Shown here: positions 1 through 8,594 of the stretch, in pieces
Layout of the letters: each line of letters opens with the position of its first letter
Position numbering within the stretch: position 1 is the stretch's first letter
Source of the DNA: Flagellimonas amoyensis
GTDB lineage: Bacteria > Bacteroidota > Bacteroidia > Flavobacteriales > Flavobacteriaceae
Length of the DNA: 64,000 nt
Reading direction: 5' to 3'
Assembly: GCF_003058265.1 (NCBI RefSeq)
Contig: NZ_QBUK01000013.1
Location: forward strand, 1 to 64,000
Notes under the pieces: model-generated
Databases searched by the model: none
What the model was told of the DNA's origin: nothing
Seen by the model: only the letters and a program-made list of their open reading frames with translations
Position numbers and translations under genes: made by a program

Positions 1-137
1 TTAATTTTGGTTGAAAAGATTTATATTAGCAATTGCTTACATGTCACTTACTTTACCTCTATGTAAATTATAGTACAGCAAATGACGTTTTTGAGCTTTC
101 TAAAAAAAAATCAGAAGTCAGATAGTGTCTTATATTT

Positions 138-701
138 TTATCTTGTTATCTTTTTTACAAATGCACTGTCTAATTCTTGATACATTTTGAGGGCTTTATC
201 ATTTTCTGTTTTTATGTTTTCATATAGCGAGTTAGCAATAACTCTAATTGCATGTTGTTCAGCCTCATTTAGTTCTGGGTATCGGAACTTACCTTTTTGC
301 ATGTGAGTTTGAATTCTCTTCTTTCTTTCAAAAAAGGAGTTTAAATCATCATTTTCGCGGCAAATCTGCTCCAGGTGTTCTTCCCAATTTAGATAGTTAC
401 TTGAATCATCCCTGCGTCGTTTATTGCATGATTGACATGCTGGAACAATATTTCCCGGATGATGTAATCCATATTGAGCTCTATTAAACATGATTAGATG
501 TTCAATCTGTAATTTGTTTGATTGAACTCCACAGTATGCACATTTGCTCCCAAAAACTTCGCTTTTGATTTGCTCAAATATTTTCTTTGAATTTCCAGAA
601 CCTGTATTAAAGCTTTTACCCCAATAATATTCTCCTACCTTCGTTAGAAAAGCACGAATTGCCGTATTTGCAGAATCTGAAGATGTATTATATACTGCCA
701 T
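138..701 (-). CDS. HNH endonuclease
   Basis: Probable metal-dependent DNA-nicking or cutting enzyme of 187 residues. The HNH finger is complete: CAYC at residues 54-57, the EH pair at 67-68, the middle Asn at about 84, and CQSCNK at 89-94, so two CxxC pairs hold a structural zinc. About 50 residues lie before the finger and a charged helical tail of about 90 follows. It lies 19 bases downstream of an XRE regulator on the same strand, so the two are probably one transcript. The pair is AT-rich compared with the genes from 1.1 kb on, which suggests acquisition. The target is unknown; it could belong to a restriction, defence or mobile-element module. Confidence 0.85.
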   Translation of the reverse strand: MAVYNTSSDSANTAIRAFLTKVGEYYWGKSFNTGSGNSKKIFEQIKSEVFGSKCAYCGVQSNKLQIEHLIMFNRAQYGLHHPGNIVPACQSCNKRRRDDSSNYLNWEEHLEQICRENDDLNSFFERKKRIQTHMQKGKFRYPELNEAEQHAIRVIANSLYENIKTENDKALKMYQELDSAFVKKITR

Positions 702-720
702 TTCCGACGATTTGAGTTAA

Positions 721-927
721 TTAAATTTTAGTGGGCACCAAAAGTTCCCGAATATCCACATCCAAAATTTTAGCAATCTTCTTTAAATCTTTTAAATGTG
801 GTTGGGACTTATTATTGCAAATCGAAGTAATTGTATTGGGATTTCGGTCAAGTTTAACCGCCAATTCCTTTTGGCTCATTCCCTTTATAACGAGCACTTC
901 TTTTATTCTGTTTATTCGCTCAGACAT
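721..927 (-). CDS. Small XRE-family HTH regulator
   Basis: A 68-residue protein that is almost only a Cro/C1-type helix-turn-helix. The helices run from about residue 18 (MSQKELAVKL) to residue 44, with a short C-terminal helix ending in IRELLVPTKI. Stand-alone proteins of this size usually bind DNA as dimers and control their own operon. The start is supported by the N-terminal MSERINRIKEVL and by a perfect inverted repeat (929-942) immediately upstream. It is followed on the same strand by the HNH nuclease, and the arrangement resembles a controller protein plus nuclease, which is inference. Confidence 0.85.
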   Translation of the reverse strand: MSERINRIKEVLVIKGMSQKELAVKLDRNPNTITSICNNKSQPHLKDLKKIAKILDVDIRELLVPTKI

Positions 928-928
928 A

Positions 929-942
929 GCCTAAAACTAGGC
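929..942. promoter_or_regulatory. Probable operator of the XRE regulator
   Basis: Perfect inverted repeat GCCTA-AAAC-TAGGC lying one base upstream of the XRE start codon. Arm length and position fit a dimeric XRE protein that represses its own gene. The site also holds TAGTTTTA on the minus strand, close to the TAnnTTTG promoter element. Regulation is inferred from position only. Confidence 0.5.
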
Positions 943-1127
943 ATAATCAATGTTTGAGGCAATATTGGGATTTTCAGATTCCTTATGAAAACTATATAAA
1001 CATTGTTTTAAATTATATTTATATATAATAAAACAGTGATTTTAATTTTCAGATTTATAAATAAAACCTATATTTATATTGTTATAATCTGTATTTATAT
1101 TCCAAATGCACATAGAATTGTCCCAAA

Positions 1128-1364
1128 ATGAGCTTACGGCCCAATGACCTACTCCCCCTCCTCACCTACTTTGAAGAATGTCACGAAGGAGATTTGCTTT
1201 CCTTTACGCTGTGGTTGGACAAGGCCATTTATATGTTCCATTACCTTCCTGCGGATGCTTTTTCAGCAACGGAGCGCCAAAATGTTTGTCATGTGCTTAT
1301 GGAACTCAAAGGGGCGGTCATGGACATCCATGTGGCTCAGCAGGCAAAATGTTTACCCCCATAG
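1128..1364 (+). CDS. Small hypothetical protein
   Basis: A 78-residue ORF that I do not recognise. The composition looks protein-like (acidic N-terminal half with EECHEGDLLSFTLWLDKAIY, then a helical C-terminus) and base composition rises sharply here compared with the AT-rich 185 bases upstream. Two overlapping frames are also open, but their products are rich in Pro, Arg and Cys and look like shadows. A hairpin that could end transcription follows at 1377. It could be a stress or metabolic accessory protein; no function can be given. Confidence 0.45.
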   Translation: MSLRPNDLLPLLTYFEECHEGDLLSFTLWLDKAIYMFHYLPADAFSATERQNVCHVLMELKGAVMDIHVAQQAKCLPP

Positions 1365-1376
1365 GCCATAGGGCCA

Positions 1377-1409
1377 AAAAAAGCCCCATCGTACTGACAG
1401 GGCGTTTTT
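1377..1409. terminator. Possible terminator between convergent genes
   Basis: A-rich run, GCCC, a 13-base loop, GGGC, then GTTTTTG. It separates the convergent genes ending at 1364 (+) and 1432 (-). The stem is short, so this is a modest call. Confidence 0.4.
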
Positions 1410-1431
1410 GTTCTTTATATGATGGCTGCGC

Positions 1432-1860
1432 TTAAAGTATCGCTACCACCTCAAGGTCAAACACCAGGTCTTGGCCCGCCAACGGATGGTTGGCATCCAG
1501 GATAATATCGTTTTCTTCCACTTTGGCAACGCGGAACTGCTGCTGTTGCCCCTCGGCATTGGCACCCACCAAGCCCATGCCCACTTCGGGCTTCAGGTCG
1601 TCCGGCAACTGCGATTTGGAGATTTTCTGAAAAAGCTGCTCGTTCACCTCGCCATACGCTTCCTGCTTGTCTATGGTGATGGTCTTCTTTTCGTTCACGG
1701 CCATATCGATCAGTCCTTTTTCAAATCCAGGGATAAGTTGACCCTGCCCCAAGGCGACTTCCAAGGGTTCCCTTTCCAATGAACTGTCAAAAACCTTTCC
1801 ATTGACCAGTTTGCCCGTGTAATGCACCTTCACAGTGTCGTTTTCCTTTACTTTGCTCAT
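1432..1860 (-). CDS. FKBP-type peptidyl-prolyl isomerase, SlyD-like
   Basis: Cytoplasmic prolyl isomerase and probable folding helper. The 142 residues show the SlyD plan: FKBP core at the N-terminus (DTVKVHYTGKLVNGKVFDSS), then from about residue 70 the inserted chaperone flap (VNEQLFQKISKSQLP), and a return to the core with the conserved ANHPLAGQDLVFDLEV near the C-terminus. The histidine/cysteine-rich metal tail of enterobacterial SlyD is absent, so a nickel role is not indicated. No signal peptide. It stands alone, with its start about 150 bases from the next minus-strand gene end. Confidence 0.93.
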   Translation of the reverse strand: MSKVKENDTVKVHYTGKLVNGKVFDSSLEREPLEVALGQGQLIPGFEKGLIDMAVNEKKTITIDKQEAYGEVNEQLFQKISKSQLPDDLKPEVGMGLVGANAEGQQQQFRVAKVEENDIILDANHPLAGQDLVFDLEVVAIL

Positions 1861-2007
1861 AATTCTGTTTTATACATTTATAATCAAATCGTTGCAAATA
1901 TATAGGGTACAAAATGGTTCAACGAACACGATGGACATTGCTTTCCCCAAAAGCGTAATTTTTATGAAAATTTTGTGGAATGGGCTGCCCTACATCGGCC
2001 TAAAACA

Positions 2008-2610
2008 TCAAACACACCACTTCCCTGCATTGGGGAGCGGCCTGTAGGTGTAGTATTGCAGCACTTCTTCCAAGGCCACTTTCAGCGCCTTGTTCACGGG
2101 CAGCATTTTGGTGCCCATTTGGTAGTCAATCTGGTTCAGTTGCATGTAGTAATCCGTGAAAACGGGGACGTACAGCCCTTTGGCGATGGCTTCCGAAACG
2201 GTACGGTACTGTTCGGCCTGTCCCTCACGGATGATCTTGCAGGTGGCCAAGCGCAGGCTTCCATATTTGTCTCGGGTGGCGGCAAAGCCGAACAAACGAC
2301 AGATGAGCCCCCGGTACTGATAGGTGCCGCAATGGCCCTGATCTACCACGGAAAGGGGCGCGAAGAGAAAGCAGTTGGGATTTTGGTTCGCGTTCAAGGT
2401 GTCCAAAGTGGTCTCCGCTTCGCCCTGTAAAAAAAGATGGAAAGCCCAAGGTAAAAACTCCAAGGGAGAGGCCTCTATTTGAGGGTAGTTACAACATTTT
2501 CCACAGCCCGAAACACAGCCCAAACCTGACTTTTGCTGAAACTGGGCGGTTTCCTTTTCCAATTGTCCGAATAGCTCCTCGACCCTTCGGACCTTCTGCT
2601 CTAACGTCAC
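2008..2610 (-). CDS. YkgJ-type cysteine-cluster protein
   Basis: A 200-residue protein of the YkgJ family (zinc- or iron-chelating cysteine cluster, function not established). The cluster CVSGCGKCC lies at residues 32-40, and further cysteines follow at about 68 (NCFLF), 102 (GLICRLFGF) and 123 (LATCKI), the spacing typical of the family. No signal peptide or membrane segment. It is a single gene with about 130 AT-rich bases to its right before the M13 peptidase. The family assignment is good; the metal and the reaction are unknown. Confidence 0.8.
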   Translation of the reverse strand: MTLEQKVRRVEELFGQLEKETAQFQQKSGLGCVSGCGKCCNYPQIEASPLEFLPWAFHLFLQGEAETTLDTLNANQNPNCFLFAPLSVVDQGHCGTYQYRGLICRLFGFAATRDKYGSLRLATCKIIREGQAEQYRTVSEAIAKGLYVPVFTDYYMQLNQIDYQMGTKMLPVNKALKVALEEVLQYYTYRPLPNAGKWCV

Positions 2611-2741
2611 AAATTTTTTACCGAAGGTATATCTAATTTGGACACGTAGATTAAAAATCTTTTGAAAAAATCAGGGCTCAGCAAGCATATTCAAATTCGA
2701 ATTTAATTAATTGAAATACAATGATTTAAACAATTTTATCT

Positions 2742-4754
2742 TTACCAAATCTTGATGCGTTCCTCCTCGGGTTTATAATTTTCGTCTTCTGGTCGGAGGT
2801 CAAACGTTTCGTAGAAGGGCGTAAAGTTCATCAAAGGGCCGTTCACCCGCCAAATGGCCGGAGAATGGGAATTGGTGTTCACATAATTCCGCATGAACTC
2901 GTCCCTCACCTTTACCCTCCAGATTCGGGCTATGGACATGAAGAAACGTTCATCGGGCGTGTAGCCGCCAATTCGGGTAGTGTCCTGCCCCTGTTCGGTC
3001 ATTTTGAAGGCGTCGTAGGCAATTGCAATACCGCCGTTGTCCGCTGTGTTCTCCCCAATGGTCATCGCCCCTTTCACGTGCACGGTGTCCAGCACGGTAA
3101 AGGTGCTGTAACGGTCTATGAGCTGTTGGGTCTTCGCCTTGAATTTTTCCAGGTCGTCCTTCGTCCACCAGTTTTTCAGGTTCCCATCCTTGTCGTATTG
3201 GGACCCATTGTCATCAAAGGCATGGGTAAGCTCATGTCCGATCACCATCCCGATGCCGCCATAGTTCACCGCATCGTCCGCCTCCTTATCAAAATAGGGA
3301 AATTGAAGTATCCCGGCCGGGAAGACGATTTCATTATGAGATGCCCGGTAATAGGCCGTCACCGTTGAGGGCGTAGTGCCCCAATCCTCTTTGTTGGGAG
3401 CCTTGTTCAGGTCCTTGGTGGCATATTCGTAAGCATTTTTGCGCAGCGCCACCACATTCTCGAAATAGTTGTCCCGTTCCATGGTCACATCATATTCCCT
3501 CCAAACATCGGGGTAGCCTACCTTTTTGGTGATGGCATATAGTTTTTCCTTGGCCTTGGCCTTGGTACTGTCGCTCATCCAGTCCAATTGGGACATCCGG
3601 TTCTCAAAGGCTTTTTGAAGGTTGTCCACCAAGTCGGACACCCTTTTCTTGTCCTCTTCGTCAAAATAGCGTTTTACGTAGAGCTGCCCCAGCGCAAAAC
3701 CGAGCAAACGGTCCACCTGCTGCACCATCAACTGGGCACGGGGCTGTTGTTCCGATTGGCCCAGCAGTATTTTGTTGTACTCAAAAACCGCCATTTCAAA
3801 AGGCGTGCTCAGAAAACCTGCATAATTTTCCAAGGTGTGGGCCTTGAGATAGGTTTTCCAGTCCTCCAGTGGAACGGAGGCCAGCATTTGGTCCAGTTGG
3901 TCATAGTAAGTGGGTTGCTGAACATTTATGGAATCGGCTTCCATTTGCAGTTGTTCCAACAGTGTTGCCCAATGGATGTTAGGATTGCTCTTGGTGAGGT
4001 CCGCCACCGAAAGTTTGTGGTAGTTGGCTTGAATGTCCCTTCGTTCGATACGGGTCTTGTGCACCTCGGCCAGTTGTTTTTCAATGGCATATACCGTTTC
4101 CGCCTTTTCGGCCCCATTTTCTTGCTCCGTAAGCTCGAAGAGGGTGGTCAGGTATTTCCGATAGGCGTTTTGGATGCCCACGGTGGACGAATCCGTCTTG
4201 AAGTAATAATCCCGATCCGGAAGCCCGAGTCCCGATTGTCCGGCGTGCAGGATGTTCACACTGCTGTTCTTGTTGTCCGGCCCAACCCTGAGGCCGATGA
4301 ACGAATTGTTGCCGGATTGCATCTCGTTGGTCACAAAATGCATGAGGGCCTTGGTGTCCGCAATCCCATCGATTTTTTCAAGGATGGGTTTTATGGGCTC
4401 ATATCCCCTTTTGTTGATTTGGGCCGTGTCCATACCCGAAGCATAAAAAGCACCCACTTTCTGCTCTACCGTTCCCGCTGCATGTTCCGTGGCGGAAACT
4501 TCTTCCAAGATATTCTGAAGCAATTTTTTCTGCGGAATGTTCAAAAAACTATAGGACCCCACTCCTACCTGATCCTCGGCGATTTGGATGGAATCGTACC
4601 AGATCTTGTTCACGCGCATAAAGAAATCATCGCCCGGTCTGATGGATTCGGTGATTCCGGTATAGGCTATTTTGGGGGATTCGGTCGGCTTTACTTCTTT
4701 TTTACAGGAGGCCAAGAGCAAGACGAAAAGTACAGTTAGAGAGAGGTTTTTCAT
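2742..4754 (-). CDS. M13-family (neprilysin-like) metallopeptidase, lipoprotein
   Basis: Zinc endopeptidase of the PepO/neprilysin family, 670 residues, exported and lipid-anchored. I place the start at 4754 because MKNLSLTVLFVLLLASC is a clean lipoprotein signal; the open frame extends 12 codons further up but adds nothing signal-like. Catalytic residues are intact: HELTH inside GMVIGHELTHAFDD at about residue 507, and the third ligand in GENTADNGG about 60 residues later. The C-terminal NGPLMNFTPFYETFDL region is typical. It probably degrades peptides in the periplasm or at the outer membrane. Confidence 0.95.
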   Translation of the reverse strand: MKNLSLTVLFVLLLASCKKEVKPTESPKIAYTGITESIRPGDDFFMRVNKIWYDSIQIAEDQVGVGSYSFLNIPQKKLLQNILEEVSATEHAAGTVEQKVGAFYASGMDTAQINKRGYEPIKPILEKIDGIADTKALMHFVTNEMQSGNNSFIGLRVGPDNKNSSVNILHAGQSGLGLPDRDYYFKTDSSTVGIQNAYRKYLTTLFELTEQENGAEKAETVYAIEKQLAEVHKTRIERRDIQANYHKLSVADLTKSNPNIHWATLLEQLQMEADSINVQQPTYYDQLDQMLASVPLEDWKTYLKAHTLENYAGFLSTPFEMAVFEYNKILLGQSEQQPRAQLMVQQVDRLLGFALGQLYVKRYFDEEDKKRVSDLVDNLQKAFENRMSQLDWMSDSTKAKAKEKLYAITKKVGYPDVWREYDVTMERDNYFENVVALRKNAYEYATKDLNKAPNKEDWGTTPSTVTAYYRASHNEIVFPAGILQFPYFDKEADDAVNYGGIGMVIGHELTHAFDDNGSQYDKDGNLKNWWTKDDLEKFKAKTQQLIDRYSTFTVLDTVHVKGAMTIGENTADNGGIAIAYDAFKMTEQGQDTTRIGGYTPDERFFMSIARIWRVKVRDEFMRNYVNTNSHSPAIWRVNGPLMNFTPFYETFDLRPEDENYKPEEERIKIW

Positions 4755-4805
4755 GTGATTGTAAGAATATATGAGTAATGGTATTTTCAAATTTCTAAAT
4801 TAATG

Positions 4806-6083
4806 TTATCCCAGGCTTCCCACAACGTCCAAAGCCCTGTCTATTTCTTCCTTGGAATTGTAAATGTGCACGGAATGGCGGATCATCTTGTCCCCTACCG
4901 ATCGGGGTTGCAGTTTTTCGCGATCCCACATCGTTTTTTGGAGTTCTGGCCCTGACATGCCCTCCACCCCATAGGTAGTGATTCCGGCTGCCAGTTCTTC
5001 ATTGGTAGATGAAAAGATAGTTACGTGTTTCATTTGTTTCAGGCCATCCCGAAGGTGCATGCCCAGTTCCTTGATCCTGCCGATCCAAACATCATGGCCA
5101 ATGGTGTTGAAGAAATCCACAGCGGCATCATACCCCGCCACAAGCCCGGCATTGCCAGTGCCATTCTGCATCAACCGGAATCCGTGGTCTTCTTGGTTGT
5201 CCCAGTTATAGCTGGCAATGGTGGCCCAAATATCGCCCACCACATCTTTATTGATATATAAAAGACCGCTGCCCGCCGGGGCCAACAGCCATTTGTGCAG
5301 ACTGGAATAATAGGCATCACAACCAATGTCCTTCACGTCCACGTTCACGTGGCCCACGCACTGCGCTCCGTCCAAAACGGTAAAAATGCCCCTCTTTTTG
5401 GCCTCGGCACAGATTTGTTTTACGGGCATCACGGTCCCGAACCCAGAAACGATATGCGGTATGGCAATGACCTTGGTCTTCGGGGTTACTTCCTTAAAAA
5501 TGGCATCCACAATGGCCTGCGGATCGTTGGCGGGTTCTGGTAGGATGGCCTGCTTGTACACACAGCCTTTACGCTTGGCCAAGAGTTGCCAGGCCCCAAA
5601 ACCCCCTCCGTGTTCCTGATTGGTGTTCAGCAACTCGTCCCCTTTCTTCAGGTCGAGGCCCATGCCCACGTAGTTCATCCCAAATGTGGCGTTCTGCACC
5701 AGTGAGATTTCCTTAAAATCGCAGTTGATGATTTTTGCCAATTTGGTTCGTAGTTCCTCGTAGGGAAAGTACCCGGTCAGCAGTTCGGGTCCTGAACCGT
5801 TCTTGTAGTCCACGGTCGCGGCCTCCACGTTCCAGCGCATCATGTGGTCGAACATTTTGTCCAGCACATAGCCCGATGTTGGGCCCATGGTACCGTTGTT
5901 GAAATAGGTCTGCCCTTCTTTCAGTGGAAATTGCTTTCGGACCATCTTCCAATAGGCCTCGTCCGTGGGAGTGGCATTTTTGAGGGGTTCAATGGACCAA
6001 TCTTTTTGGGAATCAAAGGACAACAAGGGCATGGACAACATCGCCATGGCCCCTTGTTTTAAAAATTTTCTGCGCTGTTCCAT
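4806..6083 (-). CDS. Class V aminotransferase, exported (isopenicillin epimerase-like)
   Basis: PLP enzyme of aminotransferase class V fold, 425 residues from the start at 6083. The N-terminus MEQRRKFLKQGAMAMLSMP looks like a twin-arginine-type signal (RRKFL), so a folded cofactor-bearing enzyme would be exported. The PLP lysine is in YYSSLHKWLLAPAGSG at about residue 262, and DGAQCVGHVNVDV gives the cofactor-binding Asp. The fold covers isopenicillin epimerases, cysteine desulfurases and kynureninases; the substrate cannot be read from sequence. The frame is open 15 codons upstream, but those residues break the signal. Confidence 0.88.
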   Translation of the reverse strand: MEQRRKFLKQGAMAMLSMPLLSFDSQKDWSIEPLKNATPTDEAYWKMVRKQFPLKEGQTYFNNGTMGPTSGYVLDKMFDHMMRWNVEAATVDYKNGSGPELLTGYFPYEELRTKLAKIINCDFKEISLVQNATFGMNYVGMGLDLKKGDELLNTNQEHGGGFGAWQLLAKRKGCVYKQAILPEPANDPQAIVDAIFKEVTPKTKVIAIPHIVSGFGTVMPVKQICAEAKKRGIFTVLDGAQCVGHVNVDVKDIGCDAYYSSLHKWLLAPAGSGLLYINKDVVGDIWATIASYNWDNQEDHGFRLMQNGTGNAGLVAGYDAAVDFFNTIGHDVWIGRIKELGMHLRDGLKQMKHVTIFSSTNEELAAGITTYGVEGMSGPELQKTMWDREKLQPRSVGDKMIRHSVHIYNSKEEIDRALDVVGSLG

Positions 6084-6145
6084 ATCGGTTTGGGTTGGTC
6101 CTCCTAAAATAGTGAATATTGGACACAAAACCCTTGTGCTGGAAG

Positions 6146-6769
6146 TTATCTATCATGAAACCCCAAACCTTTCATGATCTTGGGGATGTATTTTTCGATA
6201 CGGTCTTCCCGGGTCTTGGATTGTTTTGCCCCGGAAAAATAGAGCAGATACCCCTTTTGTCTTCCCGGGGTAAGGTTTTCAAACGCTTTTTTCAGTTCGG
6301 GGTCTTCCTCCAATCGTTGTTGGAACTCTTCGGGGATGTCGTAGTCCGAAACCGGTTTCATTTGCACCTTCAAACCTGCTTTTTTCACTTCAATGGCTTC
6401 AAAGATGTAGCTTTTCAACACGGGTTCCAGTTGGACGATCTGCTTCACATCGGTAAAACGGACCACCCTGCCCGATTGGGTGTTCTCCCCTGGTTTTTCC
6501 AGAATTTGGTGATCGTCCTTCAGCAATGCCCCTTTAAAAAAACTCAGGGTGCAATTGTCCTTGAACGCGGCCACCATCACCAAGTTGGTGCCGTTATGGG
6601 TATAGGTGGGCATGCCCCACTTCTGTTCTTCTGTAAGTCCGCACTCCAGTATCAGCCTTCGGAGGTATTTCAATTCTTCCTGCCAACTGTGCACCTTGCA
6701 TTCCGGGGTGCCGCCCAAAGGGCAGCGGCCACAGCCTTCCTGCAAATAAGCATCAATGAGTGGGTTCAT
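6146..6769 (-). CDS. YdeI/DUF1801-family protein, copy 1
   Basis: A 207-residue cytoplasmic protein of the YdeI type. A DUF1801-like N-terminal half (LTEEQKWGMPTYTHNG, then LSFFKGALLKD) is joined to the C-terminal OmpD-associated repeat (LTPGRQKGYLLYFSGAKQSK). It has an extra N-terminal GCGRCPLGGTPEC cysteine cluster that the second copy lacks. It is last in a six-gene operon and overlaps the preceding glyoxalase gene by 4 bases, so translation is probably coupled. The family often sits with ArsR/SRPBCC genes, as here. Biochemical function is unknown. Confidence 0.85.
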   Translation of the reverse strand: MNPLIDAYLQEGCGRCPLGGTPECKVHSWQEELKYLRRLILECGLTEEQKWGMPTYTHNGTNLVMVAAFKDNCTLSFFKGALLKDDHQILEKPGENTQSGRVVRFTDVKQIVQLEPVLKSYIFEAIEVKKAGLKVQMKPVSDYDIPEEFQQRLEEDPELKKAFENLTPGRQKGYLLYFSGAKQSKTREDRIEKYIPKIMKGLGFHDR

Positions 6770-7119
6770 AGGTGGGTCAAAAGGTTAAGGGTGGCACCGT
6801 TCGGGTCTTTCACAAAAAACCGCCGCACGCCCCAATTTTCATTTCGTATGTCATAAACCACCTCATGGCCAAATTCTTTTGCCCGCTCGTACATCTGGTC
6901 CACATCAGGCAGTTCTATGGAAAGGAAAACGGATGCGTTATCCAGCTCTTTGCCCTCTTCGTTTTGAAAAATGTTGATTTGGGCCGTGGGATTTTCCTTT
7001 GAGGCGAACGTTATGATCCACCCCAGGTCCATGGCCATATCCATTCCCAAAAAATCGATATAGAACGATTTGCTCGCTGCTAGGTCATCGGAATAGATGT
7101 TTGGGACAATTCTTCGCAT
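6766..7119 (-). CDS. VOC-family (glyoxalase-like) protein
   Basis: A 117-residue single-chain vicinal-oxygen-chelate fold. It opens RRIVPNIYSDDLAASKSFYIDFLGM, the standard first beta-alpha-beta module, and ends WGVRRFFVKDPNGATLNLLTH, the standard second module. These small proteins bind small electrophiles or antibiotics, sometimes with a metal. Candidate ligand residues are the C-terminal Asn/His; the first module lacks an obvious metal His, so a binding or resistance role is possible. Member of the ArsR-led operon, 20 bases after the second YdeI gene and overlapping the first. Confidence 0.88.
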   Translation of the reverse strand: MRRIVPNIYSDDLAASKSFYIDFLGMDMAMDLGWIITFASKENPTAQINIFQNEEGKELDNASVFLSIELPDVDQMYERAKEFGHEVVYDIRNENWGVRRFFVKDPNGATLNLLTHL

Positions 7120-7139
7120 GGTTTATGCTGTGATAAGGT

Positions 7140-7721
7140 TTACATTTCATTATATCCTTTTCCCTCAAAAATGTTGGGAACGGATTTCTCGATCCTTGAT
7201 ATGCGGGTCTTGGATTGTTTTGCCTGGGAAATATGGAGCATATACCCGCGTTGGCGTCCCGGTGTCAAGGCTTCGAAGGCTTTTTTAAAATCGGTATCAC
7301 TGTCCAATCTGTCCTGAAGCTCTTCCGGCATGTCAAATTCGGAGGTTTTCTTCATTTTTACTTCCAGACCTGCTTTTTCCACTTCAATGGCCTCATGGAT
7401 ATAGGCTGTCAGTGCTTTTTTTCTGTCCACGATCTCCTTGACATCGGTGAACCTGATCTGGCGGACCGATTGTACATTCTTGGTCTGCTGGATGAGCATG
7501 TCCTCCGTATCCTTCAGCAATGCCCCTTTATGGAACAGGAGCGCGCAGTATTCCTTAAAACCGTGGATCAAAACAATGTTGCTGCCCTGAAAGGTATAGC
7601 AGGGTACGCCCCATTTGAGTTCCTCGGTAAGGCCAGTGTCCAGAACAATTTTACGCAACTGTCGATAGGCATCTTGCCATTGGGAGGGCTTTTCAAAGAA
7701 AAAATCGACTTTTGGGTTCAT
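7140..7721 (-). CDS. YdeI/DUF1801-family protein, copy 2
   Basis: A 193-residue paralogue of the protein at 6146-6769. Matching blocks are LTEELKWGVPCYTFQGSN, ALLFHKGALLKD, a central SVRQIRFTDVKEI and the C-terminal LTPGRQRGYMLHISQAKQSK. The two copies are separated only by the VOC gene, which suggests local duplication followed by insertion or rearrangement. It starts 2 bases after the DoxX gene stop, so it is translationally close to it. Function unknown; the KxAFExLTPGRQ region is the family signature. Confidence 0.87.
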   Translation of the reverse strand: MNPKVDFFFEKPSQWQDAYRQLRKIVLDTGLTEELKWGVPCYTFQGSNIVLIHGFKEYCALLFHKGALLKDTEDMLIQQTKNVQSVRQIRFTDVKEIVDRKKALTAYIHEAIEVEKAGLEVKMKKTSEFDMPEELQDRLDSDTDFKKAFEALTPGRQRGYMLHISQAKQSKTRISRIEKSVPNIFEGKGYNEM

Positions 7722-7723
7722 GC

Positions 7724-8110
7724 TTATGCGTTTTGCGTGGTGATCGTCTTTCGGCTTGGAGGTCTAAAATACCAAGAAATTATGGACAATGCCAATAACA
7801 GGGTGGGTCCGAAAAGATCTACAGCGGCATCCCCGACGGCCAGATGGGATGCTATCGCCCCGGTCATGGTGAAGACAAACCCTGCGTATGCCCATTCCTT
7901 GAGCAAGGGAAACTTGGGAATCAATACGGCCACTACGCCCAAAAGTTTCCAGATTCCGATTATGGTCAGAAAATAGATGGGATAGCCCAAATGGTCCATC
8001 ATGGCCACTTCCTCTTCCATGCCCATCAGTTGCACAATGCCCGTGGAAACCATTCCCAGAGCCAGCCAAACCGTGGCCACCCAATAGATGATTTTGTTTC
8101 TTTTTGTCAT
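7724..8110 (-). CDS. DoxX-like membrane protein
   Basis: A 128-residue inner-membrane protein with four hydrophobic segments (about residues 8-28, 44-64, 72-92 and 97-116) and the DoxX-like pattern GYPIYFLTIIGIWKLLGV. Family members are linked to thiol or redox stress in some bacteria, but most are uncharacterised. It is the third gene of the ArsR-SRPBCC-DoxX-YdeI-VOC-YdeI operon, with 17 bases to the gene before it and 2 to the gene after. ArsR, SRPBCC and DoxX-like genes frequently travel together. Confidence 0.88.
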   Translation of the reverse strand: MTKRNKIIYWVATVWLALGMVSTGIVQLMGMEEEVAMMDHLGYPIYFLTIIGIWKLLGVVAVLIPKFPLLKEWAYAGFVFTMTGAIASHLAVGDAAVDLFGPTLLLALSIISWYFRPPSRKTITTQNA

Positions 8111-8127
8111 TTGTAAGGTTTTAAAGG

Positions 8128-8592
8128 TTATCCTAAGTGTTGTACTACGTGCTGCAAGCGGTCGTGCGCCATGTTGATGCCCTGCGTAAAGGGCAGTTTC
8201 AGCATGCGATCACGGTCCTCCACCGATTTCTGGACCATGTGGATGGTTAGCTTGCTCGTGGTCTCGGTCAGGGCCTCAAACTCCAAAAACTCCAATTGCA
8301 CGGGAAACTGGCCGCTTTCCATCTCAAAGGTCCGTATGATCTTCCGGTTGGGTACAAATTCGTGTATGGTCCCGTTGAACCGGTGCTTGTTGCCCATGGG
8401 GTCGGTGGTCTCGAACTGATAGCTGCCATGTCTGCGGTTTTCCAGCTTTAGGACATTGGTGCCCATCCATTGCGCCACAATCTCAGCGTCTTCGTAGGCC
8501 CTAAAAAGGGATTCCAGCGGCAGTTCAAATTCCCTGGTGATCCAGATTTCCTGTTTTCCGTCCTCAGCGTGGACCTTTGTTTTTCGTTCCAT
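8128..8592 (-). CDS. SRPBCC / AHSA1-type protein
   Basis: A 154-residue START-like hydrophobic-ligand-binding protein (Activator of Hsp90 ATPase homologue 1-like). The N-terminal WITREFELPLESLFRAYEDAE, a central GNKHRFNGTIHEFVPNRKII and the C-terminal helix carrying QGINMAHDRLQHVVQHL are the usual family elements. It begins 2 bases after the ArsR gene stop; the ArsR-SRPBCC pair is a very common bacterial gene pair in which the regulator is thought to respond to something bound by the SRPBCC partner. The ligand is unknown. Confidence 0.92.
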   Translation of the reverse strand: MERKTKVHAEDGKQEIWITREFELPLESLFRAYEDAEIVAQWMGTNVLKLENRRHGSYQFETTDPMGNKHRFNGTIHEFVPNRKIIRTFEMESGQFPVQLEFLEFEALTETTSKLTIHMVQKSVEDRDRMLKLPFTQGINMAHDRLQHVVQHLG

Positions 8593-8594
8593 TG

